Of a DNA stretch of 64,000 nucleotides, positions 45,826 through 55,674 are shown piece by piece. The notes under the pieces were generated by a model. It was not told the DNA's origin and made no database searches. It saw nothing but the letters and a program-made list of their open reading frames with translations. The position numbers were made by a program, and so were the translations under genes. The DNA comes from Fuscovulum blasticum DSM 2131. Lineage in GTDB: Bacteria > Pseudomonadota > Alphaproteobacteria > Rhodobacterales > Rhodobacteraceae. The stretch lies in contig NZ_PZKE01000006.1 of assembly GCF_003034965.1 (NCBI RefSeq), positions 1-64,000 of the forward strand. Reading direction: 5' to 3'. Positions within the stretch are counted from its first letter, which is position 1; each line of letters begins with the position of its first letter.

Positions 45826-46611
45826 TTATTCGGGGAAAACCCCGGATGAGCCGGCCAGAAGGGGGCCTTCGGCCTGATCGTGGCGCAGATAGGCCAGCGC
45901 CCGGTCGCCGGCGACGGTGCCAAGACGGCCGACCACCCGGTCGCCCGCCATGACCGGCGTGCCGGGGGCGGAGGGGCCGTCCAGCCGCACCTGCCGCAGA
46001 CCCTTGCGCAGTTCGGTCTTGTGTTTCATCCGCGCGGTGACTTCCTGGCCGACATAGCAGCCCTTGCGGAAGTTCACGCCGTTCAGCCGCTCGAACCCCA
46101 TTTCCAGGATGTAGCTGTCATCTGGCAGCAGATCGTCGGGGTATTCCGGCACGCCCGCCGCCACCCGCAGCGCCGCCCAGTCGGTAACGGCGGGGCCGCC
46201 CGTGTCGGGGCCATAGGCCCGCCAGCCCAGTGAGGGGGCGCGCGGGTCGGGCAGGGCGCCCGCCGGGGCGGGGCCGGTGCCACGGGTGACGTGCAGACCA
46301 TCTGCCGGGGCGATCTGCACATCGGCGCGCAGGCGATACATCGTCAGCCGTTTCAGTGTGCTGGCCGCCAGCGGTTCGGGAATGTCGATCAGAAAGCTGT
46401 CGTCGTCACCTTCGCGGCGGATCACGAAGAAATCGGCCAGATACTTGCCTTGCGGCGTGAGGAACCCGGTCCAGACCAGCCCCGGCCCGCGCCCCAGCGG
46501 CAGCACGTCATTGGTGACCAGCCCTTGCAGGAAGGTCAGCACATCCTTGCCGGTCAGCCGCCAGAGGGTGCGCCCCGCGATGCCTTCGCCCGCCATGTCT
46601 TGACCTGTCAT
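45826..46611 (-). CDS. ygfZ: YgfZ/GcvT-domain folate-binding protein
   Basis: A 261-residue protein with the YgfZ signature K-G-C-Y-x-G-Q-E (FRKGCYVGQEVTARMKHKTE). YgfZ binds folate and supports iron-sulfur enzyme assembly, including tRNA thiolation by MiaB. It starts with an ATG preceded by AAAGGAG. It is 53 bp from the next minus-strand gene upstream. Confidence 0.92.
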   Translation of the reverse strand: MTGQDMAGEGIAGRTLWRLTGKDVLTFLQGLVTNDVLPLGRGPGLVWTGFLTPQGKYLADFFVIRREGDDDSFLIDIPEPLAASTLKRLTMYRLRADVQIAPADGLHVTRGTGPAPAGALPDPRAPSLGWRAYGPDTGGPAVTDWAALRVAAGVPEYPDDLLPDDSYILEMGFERLNGVNFRKGCYVGQEVTARMKHKTELRKGLRQVRLDGPSAPGTPVMAGDRVVGRLGTVAGDRALAYLRHDQAEGPLLAGSSGVFPE

Positions 46612-46664
46612 CCGAACACTCCTTTCCCGCAGATATAGGGCGGGCGGGGCGGCGGGCGAAAGGG

Positions 46665-48467
46665 TCAGTCGCGGAATTGCAGCGCGTGCAGGCTGGCGTA
46701 GGTGCCGTTGCGGGCGATCAACTGGTCATGGGTGCCTTGTTCCACCACCCGGCCCCGGTCCAGCACCACGATCTTGTCGGCATCGCGCACGGTGGCCAGA
46801 CGGTGGGCGATGACCAGCGTGGTGCGGCCCTGCTGCGCCTGGGCCAGCGCCGCTGTCACGGCGGTTTCCGAAGCCGCATCCAAGGCCGAGGTCGCCTCGT
46901 CCAGCAGCAGGACCGGCGCATCGGCCAGAAGCGCCCGCGCAATGGCGATGCGCTGCCGCTGCCCGCCCGAGAGCGACGATCCGCGCGGGCCGGCGGGGCT
47001 GTCCACGCCAGAGGGGAGGGCTGCGATGAATTCCATCGCATGGGCATCGCGCAGGGCCTGCCGCATACGCGGCTCGTCAATGCCGTCGCGGCCCAGAACA
47101 AGGTTCTCGCGCAGGGTTTCATCAAAGAGCGCGGCTTCCTGCGTGACGGCGGCAAACAGGCGGCGCTGGTCGGGCAGGGTCATCCCCGCCGCATCGGCGC
47201 CGCCGATCACGATGCGCCCCGAGGACGGATCGGCCAGCCCGGTCAGCAGATGGAACACGGTCGTCTTGCCCGCGCCCGAGGCGCCGACCAGCGCCGTCAC
47301 CTTGCCGGCTTCGGCGGTGAAGGTCAGGCCCTGCAGGACCGGCTGGTCGTCATAGGCAAAGCGCACGTCATCGAACACGATTTCCGGCGGCACCTGCGCC
47401 GGCAGGGCGCGGCTTTGTGCCGGGCGCGTGGTGGCGGGCCGGGTGTCGAACAGTTCATACAGCCGCTCCAGCGAGGCGCGGGCGATCTGCCAGCTTCCGG
47501 CAAGGTCCGAGATGCGGCGGATCGGCTGGAAGGTCAGCGCCATGGCGGTGAAGAAGGCCATGAACTCGCCGGTGGTGCGTTCGCCCGCAACCACCTGCGA
47601 GCCGCCCAGCATCAGCACCGCGAAAAAGCCGATGCCGGTGACGATATCCACCAGCGCCGGCATCGCCGCGCGTCCGACGGCCGATTTCACCTCGGCCCGG
47701 ACGATGCGCGCCACGATCTGCGAGAAGCGCCCGGTCTGGTAGCTTTCCATCCGGTTCAGCTTGACCTGCTGGATGCCGTGGAACACCTCGTCCAGCCGGG
47801 TAGAGCGCAGGCCGGACTGCACCCGCATGTGCAGGGTCTTGCGCCGGACATAGCGTTGCAGCACCAGCGCCGGCAGCAACAAGAGCGGCGCCCCGACCAG
47901 CGCGGCCAGCGTCCAGACCACATCAATCCGCAGGGCCACCACCAGCAGGCCCAGAAGCGACACCGCATCGCGCGCGACGCCCACAAGCACCATCTGCGCC
48001 GCCCCCTGCGCGGCCGAGGTATCGGCCTGCACCCGGTCGATCAGCGTGCCGGGCGGGTTCTTCTGGAAGAACGCGCCATCCAGCGTCAGCAGATGGCCCA
48101 GGAGCGCCACCTGCATTTCGGCGGCCGTTTCATTGTTGACCCGCGCGATCAGCCAGCGGCCCAGGATCGAGGTGACGGCCCGCAGGACGAACAGCGCCAG
48201 AATCCCGCCGCCGACCAGTGTCAGCGCCGACATGGACTTGGCGGCGAACACATCGTCGAACAGCGGTTGCAAGAGCCAGGACAAGAGCCCCAGCGTTGAC
48301 CCTTCGATCACCGACAGCAGCATTGCCAGCAGCAGAAGCCCCAGCCGCTTGCGCAGGAAGCTGCGCCAGTAGCGGCGGAAAAGCTGCGGGGAAGGGGGCG
48401 GTTCGGCCAAGGCATTGTCCCGTCTGGGTTGTCTGACGCGTGTAGCCCATGCGGGGCCCTGGCTCAA
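46665..48467 (-). CDS. MsbA-like ABC exporter (membrane and ATPase domains fused)
   Basis: A 600-residue half-transporter. Six membrane segments fill residues 35-310 and the ATPase follows with Walker A GASGAGKTT, signature LSGGQRQR and Walker B VLLLDEATSALD. It resembles the lipid A/phospholipid flippase MsbA and other lipid exporters. No ATG lies near the N-terminus: the frame opens with TTG at 48467, and a second TTG at 48410 (LAEPPPSPQLF) would start just before the conserved part. Confidence 0.85.
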   Translation of the reverse strand: MSQGPAWATRVRQPRRDNALAEPPPSPQLFRRYWRSFLRKRLGLLLLAMLLSVIEGSTLGLLSWLLQPLFDDVFAAKSMSALTLVGGGILALFVLRAVTSILGRWLIARVNNETAAEMQVALLGHLLTLDGAFFQKNPPGTLIDRVQADTSAAQGAAQMVLVGVARDAVSLLGLLVVALRIDVVWTLAALVGAPLLLLPALVLQRYVRRKTLHMRVQSGLRSTRLDEVFHGIQQVKLNRMESYQTGRFSQIVARIVRAEVKSAVGRAAMPALVDIVTGIGFFAVLMLGGSQVVAGERTTGEFMAFFTAMALTFQPIRRISDLAGSWQIARASLERLYELFDTRPATTRPAQSRALPAQVPPEIVFDDVRFAYDDQPVLQGLTFTAEAGKVTALVGASGAGKTTVFHLLTGLADPSSGRIVIGGADAAGMTLPDQRRLFAAVTQEAALFDETLRENLVLGRDGIDEPRMRQALRDAHAMEFIAALPSGVDSPAGPRGSSLSGGQRQRIAIARALLADAPVLLLDEATSALDAASETAVTAALAQAQQGRTTLVIAHRLATVRDADKIVVLDRGRVVEQGTHDQLIARNGTYASLHALQFRD

Positions 48468-48571
48468 GCGGCACGGGGGCGGCGGCAGTGGCCGGGCCGT
48501 TGACGATGCGGGGGCGGGGGGCTAGCCATGACCCGACGCCGCGTCTGCGATCCCCCAAGGAGTTTCCCCGA

Positions 48572-49777
48572 ATGAGCCTTGCCCACGGCCACCCCTATCT
48601 GGCCATTCCCGGCCCCTCGACCATGCCCGACCGGGTGCTGCGGGCAATGCACCGGGGCAGCCCGAACATCTATGAAGGGCCGCTGGTCGAGATGGTTGCC
48701 GGGATCTGGCCCGATCTGCGGGCCGTTGCGGGCACCACCCAGCATGTCGCGGCCTATATCGGCAATGGTCATGCCGGGTGGGAAGCGGCGAATTCCAACC
48801 TGTTCTCGCGCGGGGAAACCGCGCTGGTGCTGGCCTGCGGGCAGTTCGGCCAATCCTGGGCGGCCCATGCCCGCGCCATGGGCATCGAGGTGCAGGTCGA
48901 GGATTTCGGGCGCCAGTCGCCCGCCGATCCGGCCCGGCTGGAACAGATCCTGCGCGCCGACCGCGAGCACCGCATCAAGGCGGTGCTGACGACGCATGTC
49001 GATACCGCCACCACGCTGCGCAACGACATTCCCGCCCTGCGCGCCGCGATTGATGCCGCCGGTCATCCGGCGCTGTTCGCGGTGGATTGCATCGCCTCGA
49101 TGGGCTGCGATGAATACCGGATGGACGACTGGGGCGTCGATGTCACCGTGGCGGCCAGCCAGAAGGGGCTGATGACGCCGCCCGGTCTAGCCTTCGTCTG
49201 GTTCTCGGAAGCGGCGAAACAGCGCTGCGGGCAGGGCGACATGGCGTCGCCCTACTGGCGCTGGGGGCCGCGGGCGGAACCGGCCGAGTTCTGGCAATAC
49301 TGGGACGGCACCGCGCCGACGCATCACCTGTTTGGCCTGCGCGAGGCGCTGACCATGCTGCTGCATGAAGAGGGGCTGGCGCAGGTCTGGGCCCGTCACG
49401 ATGCGCTGGCCCGCACCGTCTGGGCCGCGTTCGAGGCCTGGGGCGCGGGCAACCCTGCCATTGCGCTGAACGTGGGCCAGCCCGACTGGCGCGGCCGTTC
49501 GGTCACGGCGGCGCGGTTCGGCGGCGATGCGGCCACCCGGCTGCGCCGCTGGTGCGAGACCCGCGCCGGGGTGACGCTGGGCATCGGCCTTGGCGCCGGC
49601 ACGCCGGAAGACCCCAACGCCGATGGCGCGCTGCGCGTGGCGCATATGGGCCATGTGAACGCCCATATGACGCTGGGCGTGCTGGCGGTGATGGAGGCCG
49701 GGCTGAAGGCGCTGGGCATCCCGCATGGCAAGGGCGCGCTGGAGGCCGCCGCGCAGGTGGTGGCCGACCGGGCCTGA
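48572..49777 (+). CDS. Class V PLP aminotransferase (alanine/serine-glyoxylate type)
   Basis: A 401-residue aminotransferase. PGPSTMPDRVLRAMHRGSPN is the N-terminal substrate loop, FAVDCIASMGCDE carries the PLP Asp, and AASQKGLMTPPGLAF contains the Schiff-base lysine. The subfamily transaminates glyoxylate with alanine or serine, or acts on related amino acids. AAGGAG lies nine bases before the ATG at 48572. It is divergent from the ABC exporter. Confidence 0.85.
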   Translation: MSLAHGHPYLAIPGPSTMPDRVLRAMHRGSPNIYEGPLVEMVAGIWPDLRAVAGTTQHVAAYIGNGHAGWEAANSNLFSRGETALVLACGQFGQSWAAHARAMGIEVQVEDFGRQSPADPARLEQILRADREHRIKAVLTTHVDTATTLRNDIPALRAAIDAAGHPALFAVDCIASMGCDEYRMDDWGVDVTVAASQKGLMTPPGLAFVWFSEAAKQRCGQGDMASPYWRWGPRAEPAEFWQYWDGTAPTHHLFGLREALTMLLHEEGLAQVWARHDALARTVWAAFEAWGAGNPAIALNVGQPDWRGRSVTAARFGGDAATRLRRWCETRAGVTLGIGLGAGTPEDPNADGALRVAHMGHVNAHMTLGVLAVMEAGLKALGIPHGKGALEAAAQVVADRA

Positions 49778-49812
49778 GGGGCCCCGTGCTGCTGTCAGAA
49801 GGGAGATGCTCT

Positions 49813-49988
49813 GGCCGGGTTGAGAGCGGCGTCAGCCGCCCCGGCCAGCGCCCGACCGCCCCATGGGCGGGCGCTTTTGCGCTGTCGGTTCTTCGTTCGG
49901 TTGGTGGGAGAGGCCGCACCATAAAGCGCCGGCCTCGCGCCGTTGGAAACGCCCACCCGCGGTCGGGGGCTGGCCTGACGGTGTGGCA
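49813..49988 (+). repeat. Intergenic repeat, copy A (about 175 bp)
   Basis: Begins GGCCGGGTTGAGAGCGG, carries GCGCCCG...CGGGCGC followed by TTTTGCGCTGT (hairpin 49849-49874), then GGTTCTTCG, GGAGAGGCCGC, ATAAAGCGCCGG and CGCGCCGTTGGAAACGCC, and ends GGCCTGACGGTGTGGCA. It matches copy B over its whole length. Confidence 0.75.
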
Positions 49989-50056
49989 AGAGGAGGGGGC
50001 GCTGAACGGACGGTGCCAATAAGGCGCCCTGTCTCCCCCGTCAGAACAGAAGTCCC

Positions 50057-50229
50057 GGCCGGGTTAACAGCCGCGAAGCGGCCCCGGCCAGCGCCCGACC
50101 GCCCCCGGGCGGGCGCTTTTGCGCTGTGGGTTCTTCGTACAGCCCGTAGGAGAGGCCGCCCATAAAGCGCCGGCGTCGCGCCGTTGGAAGCGCCTACCCA
50201 CGGTCGGGGGCAGGCCTGACGGTGTGGCA
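50057..50229 (+). repeat. Intergenic repeat, copy B (about 173 bp)
   Basis: Begins GGCCGGGTTAACAGCCGC, repeats the hairpin GCGCCCG...CGGGCGC-TTTTGCGCTGT (50091-50120) and ends GGCCTGACGGTGTGGCA. It starts 244 bp after copy A. Differences are single bases and small indels, many of them in loops or paired positions. Confidence 0.75.
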
Positions 50230-50325
50230 GGAACGGTGGGCGGCTTTGAGCCCATAGCAGTCACTTACAAGGCTCGCTAAGGTACTGGCCTGCGCGTGCG
50301 AACCTGTCCTTTGAGAAAGCCGGTC

Positions 50326-50742
50326 ATGGCCGAAAACACTTACACAGTCGTCAAACGAACCCCCACTGTTGCGGAATATATGCAACTTCGCGCCGCGGCG
50401 GGCTTGAGCCCATTTTCCGAAGAGGCTGCCGCGAAAGGCCTGGCAGGCACGATCTTTGCCATAGTGCTTGAGCAGGGGGATCGCGTCGTGGGGATGGGCA
50501 GGCTGATCGGAGATGGTGGGTGCTTTTTCCAGATCGTTGATATTGCCGTGAACCCCTCGGATCAGGGGCTGGGGCTGGGCAAGACGATCATGCGAGAGCT
50601 TATGGAGTTCGTCACAACCCAACTTCCGGCATCAGCGTATGTCAGTCTCATAGCAGACGTGCCGGCCAATCAGCTCTACAAGAAGTTCGGCTTCGTCGAG
50701 ACTGCACCCAGATCTCTCGGGATGGCTCGCCGAGCGCGGTAG
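50326..50742 (+). CDS. GNAT-family N-acetyltransferase
   Basis: A 138-residue GNAT protein with the acetyl-CoA loop in VNPSDQGLGLGKTIMRELME and the C-terminal ANQLYKKFGFVETAPRSLGM block. The overall form matches small amino-group acetyltransferases annotated near tandem repeats in other bacteria. Its codon use and lower G+C (for example AAAACACTTACACAG) differ from the neighbours, which suggests recent acquisition. The ATG at 50326 starts 10 codons into the longest frame. Substrate unknown. Confidence 0.8.
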   Translation: MAENTYTVVKRTPTVAEYMQLRAAAGLSPFSEEAAAKGLAGTIFAIVLEQGDRVVGMGRLIGDGGCFFQIVDIAVNPSDQGLGLGKTIMRELMEFVTTQLPASAYVSLIADVPANQLYKKFGFVETAPRSLGMARRAR

Positions 50743-50767
50743 CCGAACCTCCGCTCCGCCCCGCACA

Positions 50768-50807
50768 GCAACCGCCGGCCCGCCATTGCGGCCTGACCGG
50801 CGGTTGC
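50768..50807. terminator. Convergent terminator between the GNAT gene and ilvN
   Basis: GCAACCGCCGG/CCGGCGGTTGC, an 11-bp perfect stem with an 18-base loop, located between two convergent genes. There is no U-run. Confidence 0.6.
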
Positions 50808-50823
50808 GGGAATTGTCTGCGGA

Positions 50824-51384
50824 TCAGGCGCCGCGGGAGAGGGCGGCGACGCCGGTGCGGGCCAGTTCGCGCAGGCCCAGCGGGCGCAGCAGTTCGGCCA
50901 GGGCGTCGATCTTTTCCGGGGTGCCGGTGATTTCGAAGATGAAGCTTTCCAGCGTCGAATCCACCACCTTGGCGCGGAAGATCTCGGCCAGGCGCAGGGC
51001 CTCGATCCGGGCGTCGCCCTTGCCGGCCACCTTGAACAGCGCCAGTTCGCGCTGCACGCTGGGGCCTTCGACCGTCAGGTCGTGCACGGCGTGAACCGGA
51101 ACCATCCGGCTGAGCTGCGCCTCGATCTGGTCGATCACCGCCGGCGTGCCGCGGGTGACGATGGTGATGCGCGAGCGGTGGCCGGTGTGGTCGACCTCGG
51201 CCACGGTCAGGCTGTCGATGTTGTAGCCACGGCCCGAGAACAGGCCGATCACGCGGGCCAGCACGCCCGGTTCGTTTTCGACGATCACAGCCAGGGTGTG
51301 GCTTTCCTCGACCTCGACATGGCTGTCGCGTAGGTCATAGGCGGAATGGCTGGAAGCGCCCTTCTTGATGTTCAAGGCCGACAT
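50824..51384 (-). CDS. ilvN: Acetolactate synthase small (regulatory) subunit
   Basis: A 186-residue ACT-domain subunit: SHTLAVIVENEPGVLARVIG then LFSGRGYNIDSLTVAEVDH at about 28-66, and a C-terminal domain (KVVDSTLESFIFEITGTPEK). It gives valine feedback to IlvB. It follows ilvB on the same strand, separated by a 65-bp gap with a hairpin repeat. Confidence 0.95.
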   Translation of the reverse strand: MSALNIKKGASSHSAYDLRDSHVEVEESHTLAVIVENEPGVLARVIGLFSGRGYNIDSLTVAEVDHTGHRSRITIVTRGTPAVIDQIEAQLSRMVPVHAVHDLTVEGPSVQRELALFKVAGKGDARIEALRLAEIFRAKVVDSTLESFIFEITGTPEKIDALAELLRPLGLRELARTGVAALSRGA

Positions 51385-51390
51385 GCGGCT

Positions 51391-51439
51391 TTCCCTTCTG
51401 CAAATATTCCACGGGGGGCCGGGGGCGCGACGCCCCCGG
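51391..51439 (-). repeat. Rhodobacter-type intergenic hairpin repeat, copy 5
   Basis: On the minus strand: CCGGGGGCG-tcg-CGCCCCCGG, CCCCCCGTGGAATATTTGC, AGAAGGGAA. It lies between ilvB and ilvN and the A/G-rich tail supplies part of the ilvN ribosome site. Confidence 0.72.
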
Positions 51440-51449
51440 TTCCGACATC

Positions 51450-53195
51450 TCAGACCAGAGCCGCGCCGGCCTTGAAGGCCTCGGCATCGGCCGAGAGCAG
51501 CATTTCGTTATGCGGCTTGCCCGACGGGATCATCGGGAAGCAGTTCTCGTGCTTCTCGACCAGGCAATCAAAGATCACCGGCCCGTCATAGCGGATCATT
51601 TCCAGGATCGCGTCGTCCAGATCCTTGGGATCGCTGCACTTGATGCCCTTGCAGCCGAAAGCCTCGGCCAGCTTGACGAAATCGGGCAGGCTCTCGCTCC
51701 AGCTTTGCGAATAGCGTTCGCCATGCAAGAGTTCCTGCCACTGGCGCACCATGCCCAGGCGTTCGTTGTTCAGGATGAACTGCTTGACCGGCGCGCGGAA
51801 CTGCATCGCCGTGCCCATTTCCTGCATGTTCATCAGCCAGGACGCCTCGCCGGCGACGTTGATCACCAGCGCCTGCGGGTGGGCGATCTGCACGCCGATG
51901 CTGGCGGGCAGGCCATAGCCCATGGTGCCAAGGCCGCCCGAGGTCATCCAGCGGTTGGGGTCTTCGAAGCCAAGGAACTGCGCCGCCCACATCTGGTGCT
52001 GGCCCACTTCGGTGGTGATGTAGCGGTCCATGCCCTTGGTCAGCGCCTCAAGCCGCTGCAGGGCGTATTGCGGCTTGATGGTGGTCTTGCTGGGCTCATA
52101 GGCCAGGCAGTTGATCTTCTTCCAGTCGTTGATCTGCGCCCACCAGCGGGCGATGCCGTCCTTGTTGACCTTGCGGCCGCGCGCCTTCCACACCTTCAGC
52201 ACGTCTTCCAGCACATGGCCGACATCGCCGATCACCGGCAGGTCAACCCGGATCACCTTGTTCACCGAGGACGGGTCGATGTCGATCTGCACCTTGGTCG
52301 AGTTCGGACTGAAATCCTTGACGCGGCCGGTGATCCGGTCGTCGAAGCGCGCGCCGACCGCGATCATCAGGTCGCAGCCGTGCATGGCGAGGTTGGCTTC
52401 ATAAAGGCCGTGCATCCCCAGCATCCCCAGCCACGACTTGCCGCTGGCCGGATAGGCGCCCAGGCCCATCAGGGTGGAGGTGATCGGGATGCCCGTCGCA
52501 TCGACCAGTTCGCGCAGCAACTGGCTGGCGCCCTTGCCGGAATTGATGACCCCGCCGCCGGTGTAGAATACCGGGCGTTCGGCGGTTTCCAGCATCTCGA
52601 CCAGCCGGGTGATGGCGTCGATGTCGCCCTTGACGCGCGGCTGGTAATGGTCGGGCTTCATCCGTTCCGGCCCGGTGTATTCGGCCTGGGCGAACTGCAC
52701 ATCCTTGGGGATGTCGATCAGCACCGGCCCCGGCCGGCCCGACCGGGCCACATGGAAGGCGCGGTGAATGGTTTCGGGCAGCCTGGCGCTGTCCTTCACC
52801 AGCCAGTTCATCTTGGTGCAGGGGCGGGTGATGCCCACGGTATCGGCTTCCTGGAAACCGTCGGTGCCGATCATGAAGGTCGGCACCTGGCCGGTCAGCA
52901 CCACGATCGGGATCGAATCCATCAGCGCATCGGTCAGGCCGGTCACCGCATTGGTGGCCCCCGGGCCGCTGGTCACCAGCGCCACGCCCACCTTGCCGGT
53001 GGACCGGGCATAGCCCTCGGCCATGTGGATCGCGCCCTGTTCATGGCGGACCAGAACATGCCGGATGTCGTTTTGCAGGAAAATCTCGTCATAGATCGGA
53101 AGGACGGCGCCGCCGGGATAACCGAAGACAACCTCGACCCCCTGATCCTTGAGAGCCTGCACCACCATCTTCGCGCCGGTCATCGACCTTGTCAT
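51450..53195 (-). CDS. ilvB: Acetolactate synthase large subunit
   Basis: A 581-residue ThDP enzyme. The catalytic glutamate is Glu52 (VRHEQGAIHMAEGYARSTG), GYPGGAVLPIYDE precedes it, and the ThDP site GLGTMGYGLPASIG is in the C-terminal domain. It makes acetolactate for valine, leucine and isoleucine. The ATG at 53195 (MTRSMTGAKM) has AAGGG nine bases upstream; the open frame further upstream runs through a terminator and is not coding. Its expression should depend on the leader peptide and attenuator. Confidence 0.95.
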   Translation of the reverse strand: MTRSMTGAKMVVQALKDQGVEVVFGYPGGAVLPIYDEIFLQNDIRHVLVRHEQGAIHMAEGYARSTGKVGVALVTSGPGATNAVTGLTDALMDSIPIVVLTGQVPTFMIGTDGFQEADTVGITRPCTKMNWLVKDSARLPETIHRAFHVARSGRPGPVLIDIPKDVQFAQAEYTGPERMKPDHYQPRVKGDIDAITRLVEMLETAERPVFYTGGGVINSGKGASQLLRELVDATGIPITSTLMGLGAYPASGKSWLGMLGMHGLYEANLAMHGCDLMIAVGARFDDRITGRVKDFSPNSTKVQIDIDPSSVNKVIRVDLPVIGDVGHVLEDVLKVWKARGRKVNKDGIARWWAQINDWKKINCLAYEPSKTTIKPQYALQRLEALTKGMDRYITTEVGQHQMWAAQFLGFEDPNRWMTSGGLGTMGYGLPASIGVQIAHPQALVINVAGEASWLMNMQEMGTAMQFRAPVKQFILNNERLGMVRQWQELLHGERYSQSWSESLPDFVKLAEAFGCKGIKCSDPKDLDDAILEMIRYDGPVIFDCLVEKHENCFPMIPSGKPHNEMLLSADAEAFKAGAALV

Positions 53196-53227
53196 CGCTT
53201 GCATCCCTTGCCGTCCGAACCAAGAAA

Positions 53228-53258
53228 AAGCCCCCGGGTGGGTTTCCCGAGGGCGCAT
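53228..53258 (-). terminator. ilvB attenuator (rho-independent terminator)
   Basis: Minus strand: GCCCTCGGG-aaaccca-CCCGGGGGC followed by TTTTTCTTG. The stem has one G-U pair. It lies between the leader peptide and the ilvB start, so it would stop transcription unless ribosomes stall in the leader. Confidence 0.85.
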
Positions 53259-53279
53259 GGTCACCATCATGGTGTGCCG

Positions 53280-53327
53280 TTACCGGCCCATGCGCCTGTC
53301 CCCAAGAACTACGAGAATGTCGGTCAT
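53280..53327 (-). CDS. ilvB leader peptide (MTDILVVLGDRRMGR)
   Basis: A 15-codon ORF with the run Ile-Leu-Val-Val-Leu, i.e. five consecutive regulatory branched-chain codons. It stops at a TAA 22 bp before the terminator hairpin. GAGGG lies just upstream of its ATG. An ATG four codons earlier is also in frame. It is the typical leader peptide for transcription attenuation of a branched-chain operon. Confidence 0.8.
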   Translation of the reverse strand: MTDILVVLGDRRMGR

Positions 53328-53355
53328 CGCCGCCCTCATGCCTTTTCCGCGGCGG

Positions 53356-53384
53356 AAACTAGGCTGCGGCTGCAAGGGCGTCAA
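53356..53384 (-). promoter_or_regulatory. ilvB leader promoter
   Basis: Minus strand TTGACG (53379-53384), 17-bp spacer, TAGTTT (53356-53361). A start near 53349 would give a 22-nt 5' end before the leader peptide. Confidence 0.75.
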
Positions 53385-53595
53385 CTGCAAAAGCGCATGG
53401 AAAATATCCCGGGGCCGCTGAAAATTGAACTTATCTTGCGTCTCGATGCCGCATCGGCGCAACTTTCGGGAATTCGTGCAGCAGCGCAGCCCCCTTTGTG
53501 CGGGGCTGAGTCGCGGTTGCCCCTTCTGCCGGCGCCCGCATCTGCGCTATCACGTCACCATCCGCCGCGGTGGTCGCGGCGAGGAGGGGTTGCAG

Positions 53596-54201
53596 ATGAA
53601 GCTTTACTATTCGCCCGGGGCCTGTTCGCTGGCATCGCATATCGTGCTTGAGGAGGCCGGTGTCGCCTACAGCGCCGAAAAGGTGAACCTGCGGGAAAAG
53701 CAGACCGAAAGCGGCGCGGACTATCTGGCGATCACCCCGCGCGGGGCGGTGCCCGCGCTGGCGCTGGACGGCGGCGAGGTGCTGACCGAAGGCGTTGCCA
53801 TCATGCAATATGTGATGGACAGCGCGAAGCCGGGGGCGCTGCCGGCGGCCGGCACGCTGGGCCGCGCCCGGCTGCAAGAGGCGCTGAACTATGTGGCGAC
53901 CGAGGTTCACAAGACCTATTCGCCGCTGTTCCGTGGCCTTGAGGGGGCCGCGAAGGAGGCGCAGCTTGCGCTGCTGGATGCGCGGCTGAAGGTGATCGAG
54001 GACCGGCTGGCCGATGGCCGCGCCTTCCTGACCGGGGCCGCGTTCACCCCCGCCGATGCCTATCTGTTCACCGTGACCAACTGGTCGCGCCCGATGGGGC
54101 ATGATCTGTCGCGCTTTCCGCGGATCGAGGCGCTGCGCGCCCGCATTGCGGAACGCCCCTCGGTGCAGGCGGCGATGAAGGCCGAAGGTCTGCTCAAGTG
54201 A
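53596..54201 (+). CDS. Glutathione S-transferase, beta class
   Basis: A 201-residue GST. The N-terminal thioredoxin-like domain begins MKLYYSPGACSLASHIVLEE with the beta-class Cys10; ITPRGAVPALALDGGEVLTE holds the glutathione site. The C-terminal helical domain starts near residue 85. It conjugates or reduces electrophiles with glutathione. GGAGG precedes the ATG at 53596 by ten bases. It is divergent from the ilvB leader. Confidence 0.88.
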   Translation: MKLYYSPGACSLASHIVLEEAGVAYSAEKVNLREKQTESGADYLAITPRGAVPALALDGGEVLTEGVAIMQYVMDSAKPGALPAAGTLGRARLQEALNYVATEVHKTYSPLFRGLEGAAKEAQLALLDARLKVIEDRLADGRAFLTGAAFTPADAYLFTVTNWSRPMGHDLSRFPRIEALRARIAERPSVQAAMKAEGLLK

Positions 54202-54309
54202 CAGGCATCTGCCTTGCAGATGGGCGGTGCGGCACGGGCCGCGCCGCCTGACGCAGGGTCAGCCGCTTGCGCCGCGATCAATTCGGCGCAAGCTTTTCGC
54301 CCCACATGA

Positions 54310-55512
<1,203 letters not shown>

Positions 55513-55535
55513 CCCTTGCCTGACCTTTGAACTTG

Positions 55536-55567
55536 CGGCCCCGGAGAACCTTCTTCGGGGCCGTTTT
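55536..55567 (+). terminator. takP terminator
   Basis: CGGCCCCGGAGAA-cc-TTCTTCGGGGCCG followed by TTTTCATTT. A stem of about 13 bp with one G-U pair, 23 bp after the takP stop. Confidence 0.9.
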
Positions 55568-55674
55568 CATTTGGCCCGCGCGGGTGCGGCTGCCCACTGG
55601 CGCGGCGGCGCGCAACTGTGCATCCTGCGGGCAGGGGCCGCGCGGCGATGGTCGCAGCGACGGGCGGAGGAGAC

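Larger units (their letters stand above)
49778..50325 (+). other. 548-bp gene-free region with two copies of a noncoding repeat
   Basis: No ORF here shows family resemblance; short frames on both strands read through the repeat copies and end with recurring peptides such as KSARPWGGRALAG, which I take as spurious. The region holds copies A and B described separately, each with a terminator-like hairpin. Confidence 0.6.

Noticed and set aside
49552-50165. Open frames in the gap after the class V aminotransferase
   Set aside because: They read across two copies of a noncoding repeat in different frames and have no ribosome site. Similar peptides recur only because the DNA recurs.
53196-53270. 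Upstream in-frame ATG codons for ilvB
   Set aside because: They would place the attenuator terminator and U-run inside the coding sequence. The start at 53195 has a better ribosome site.
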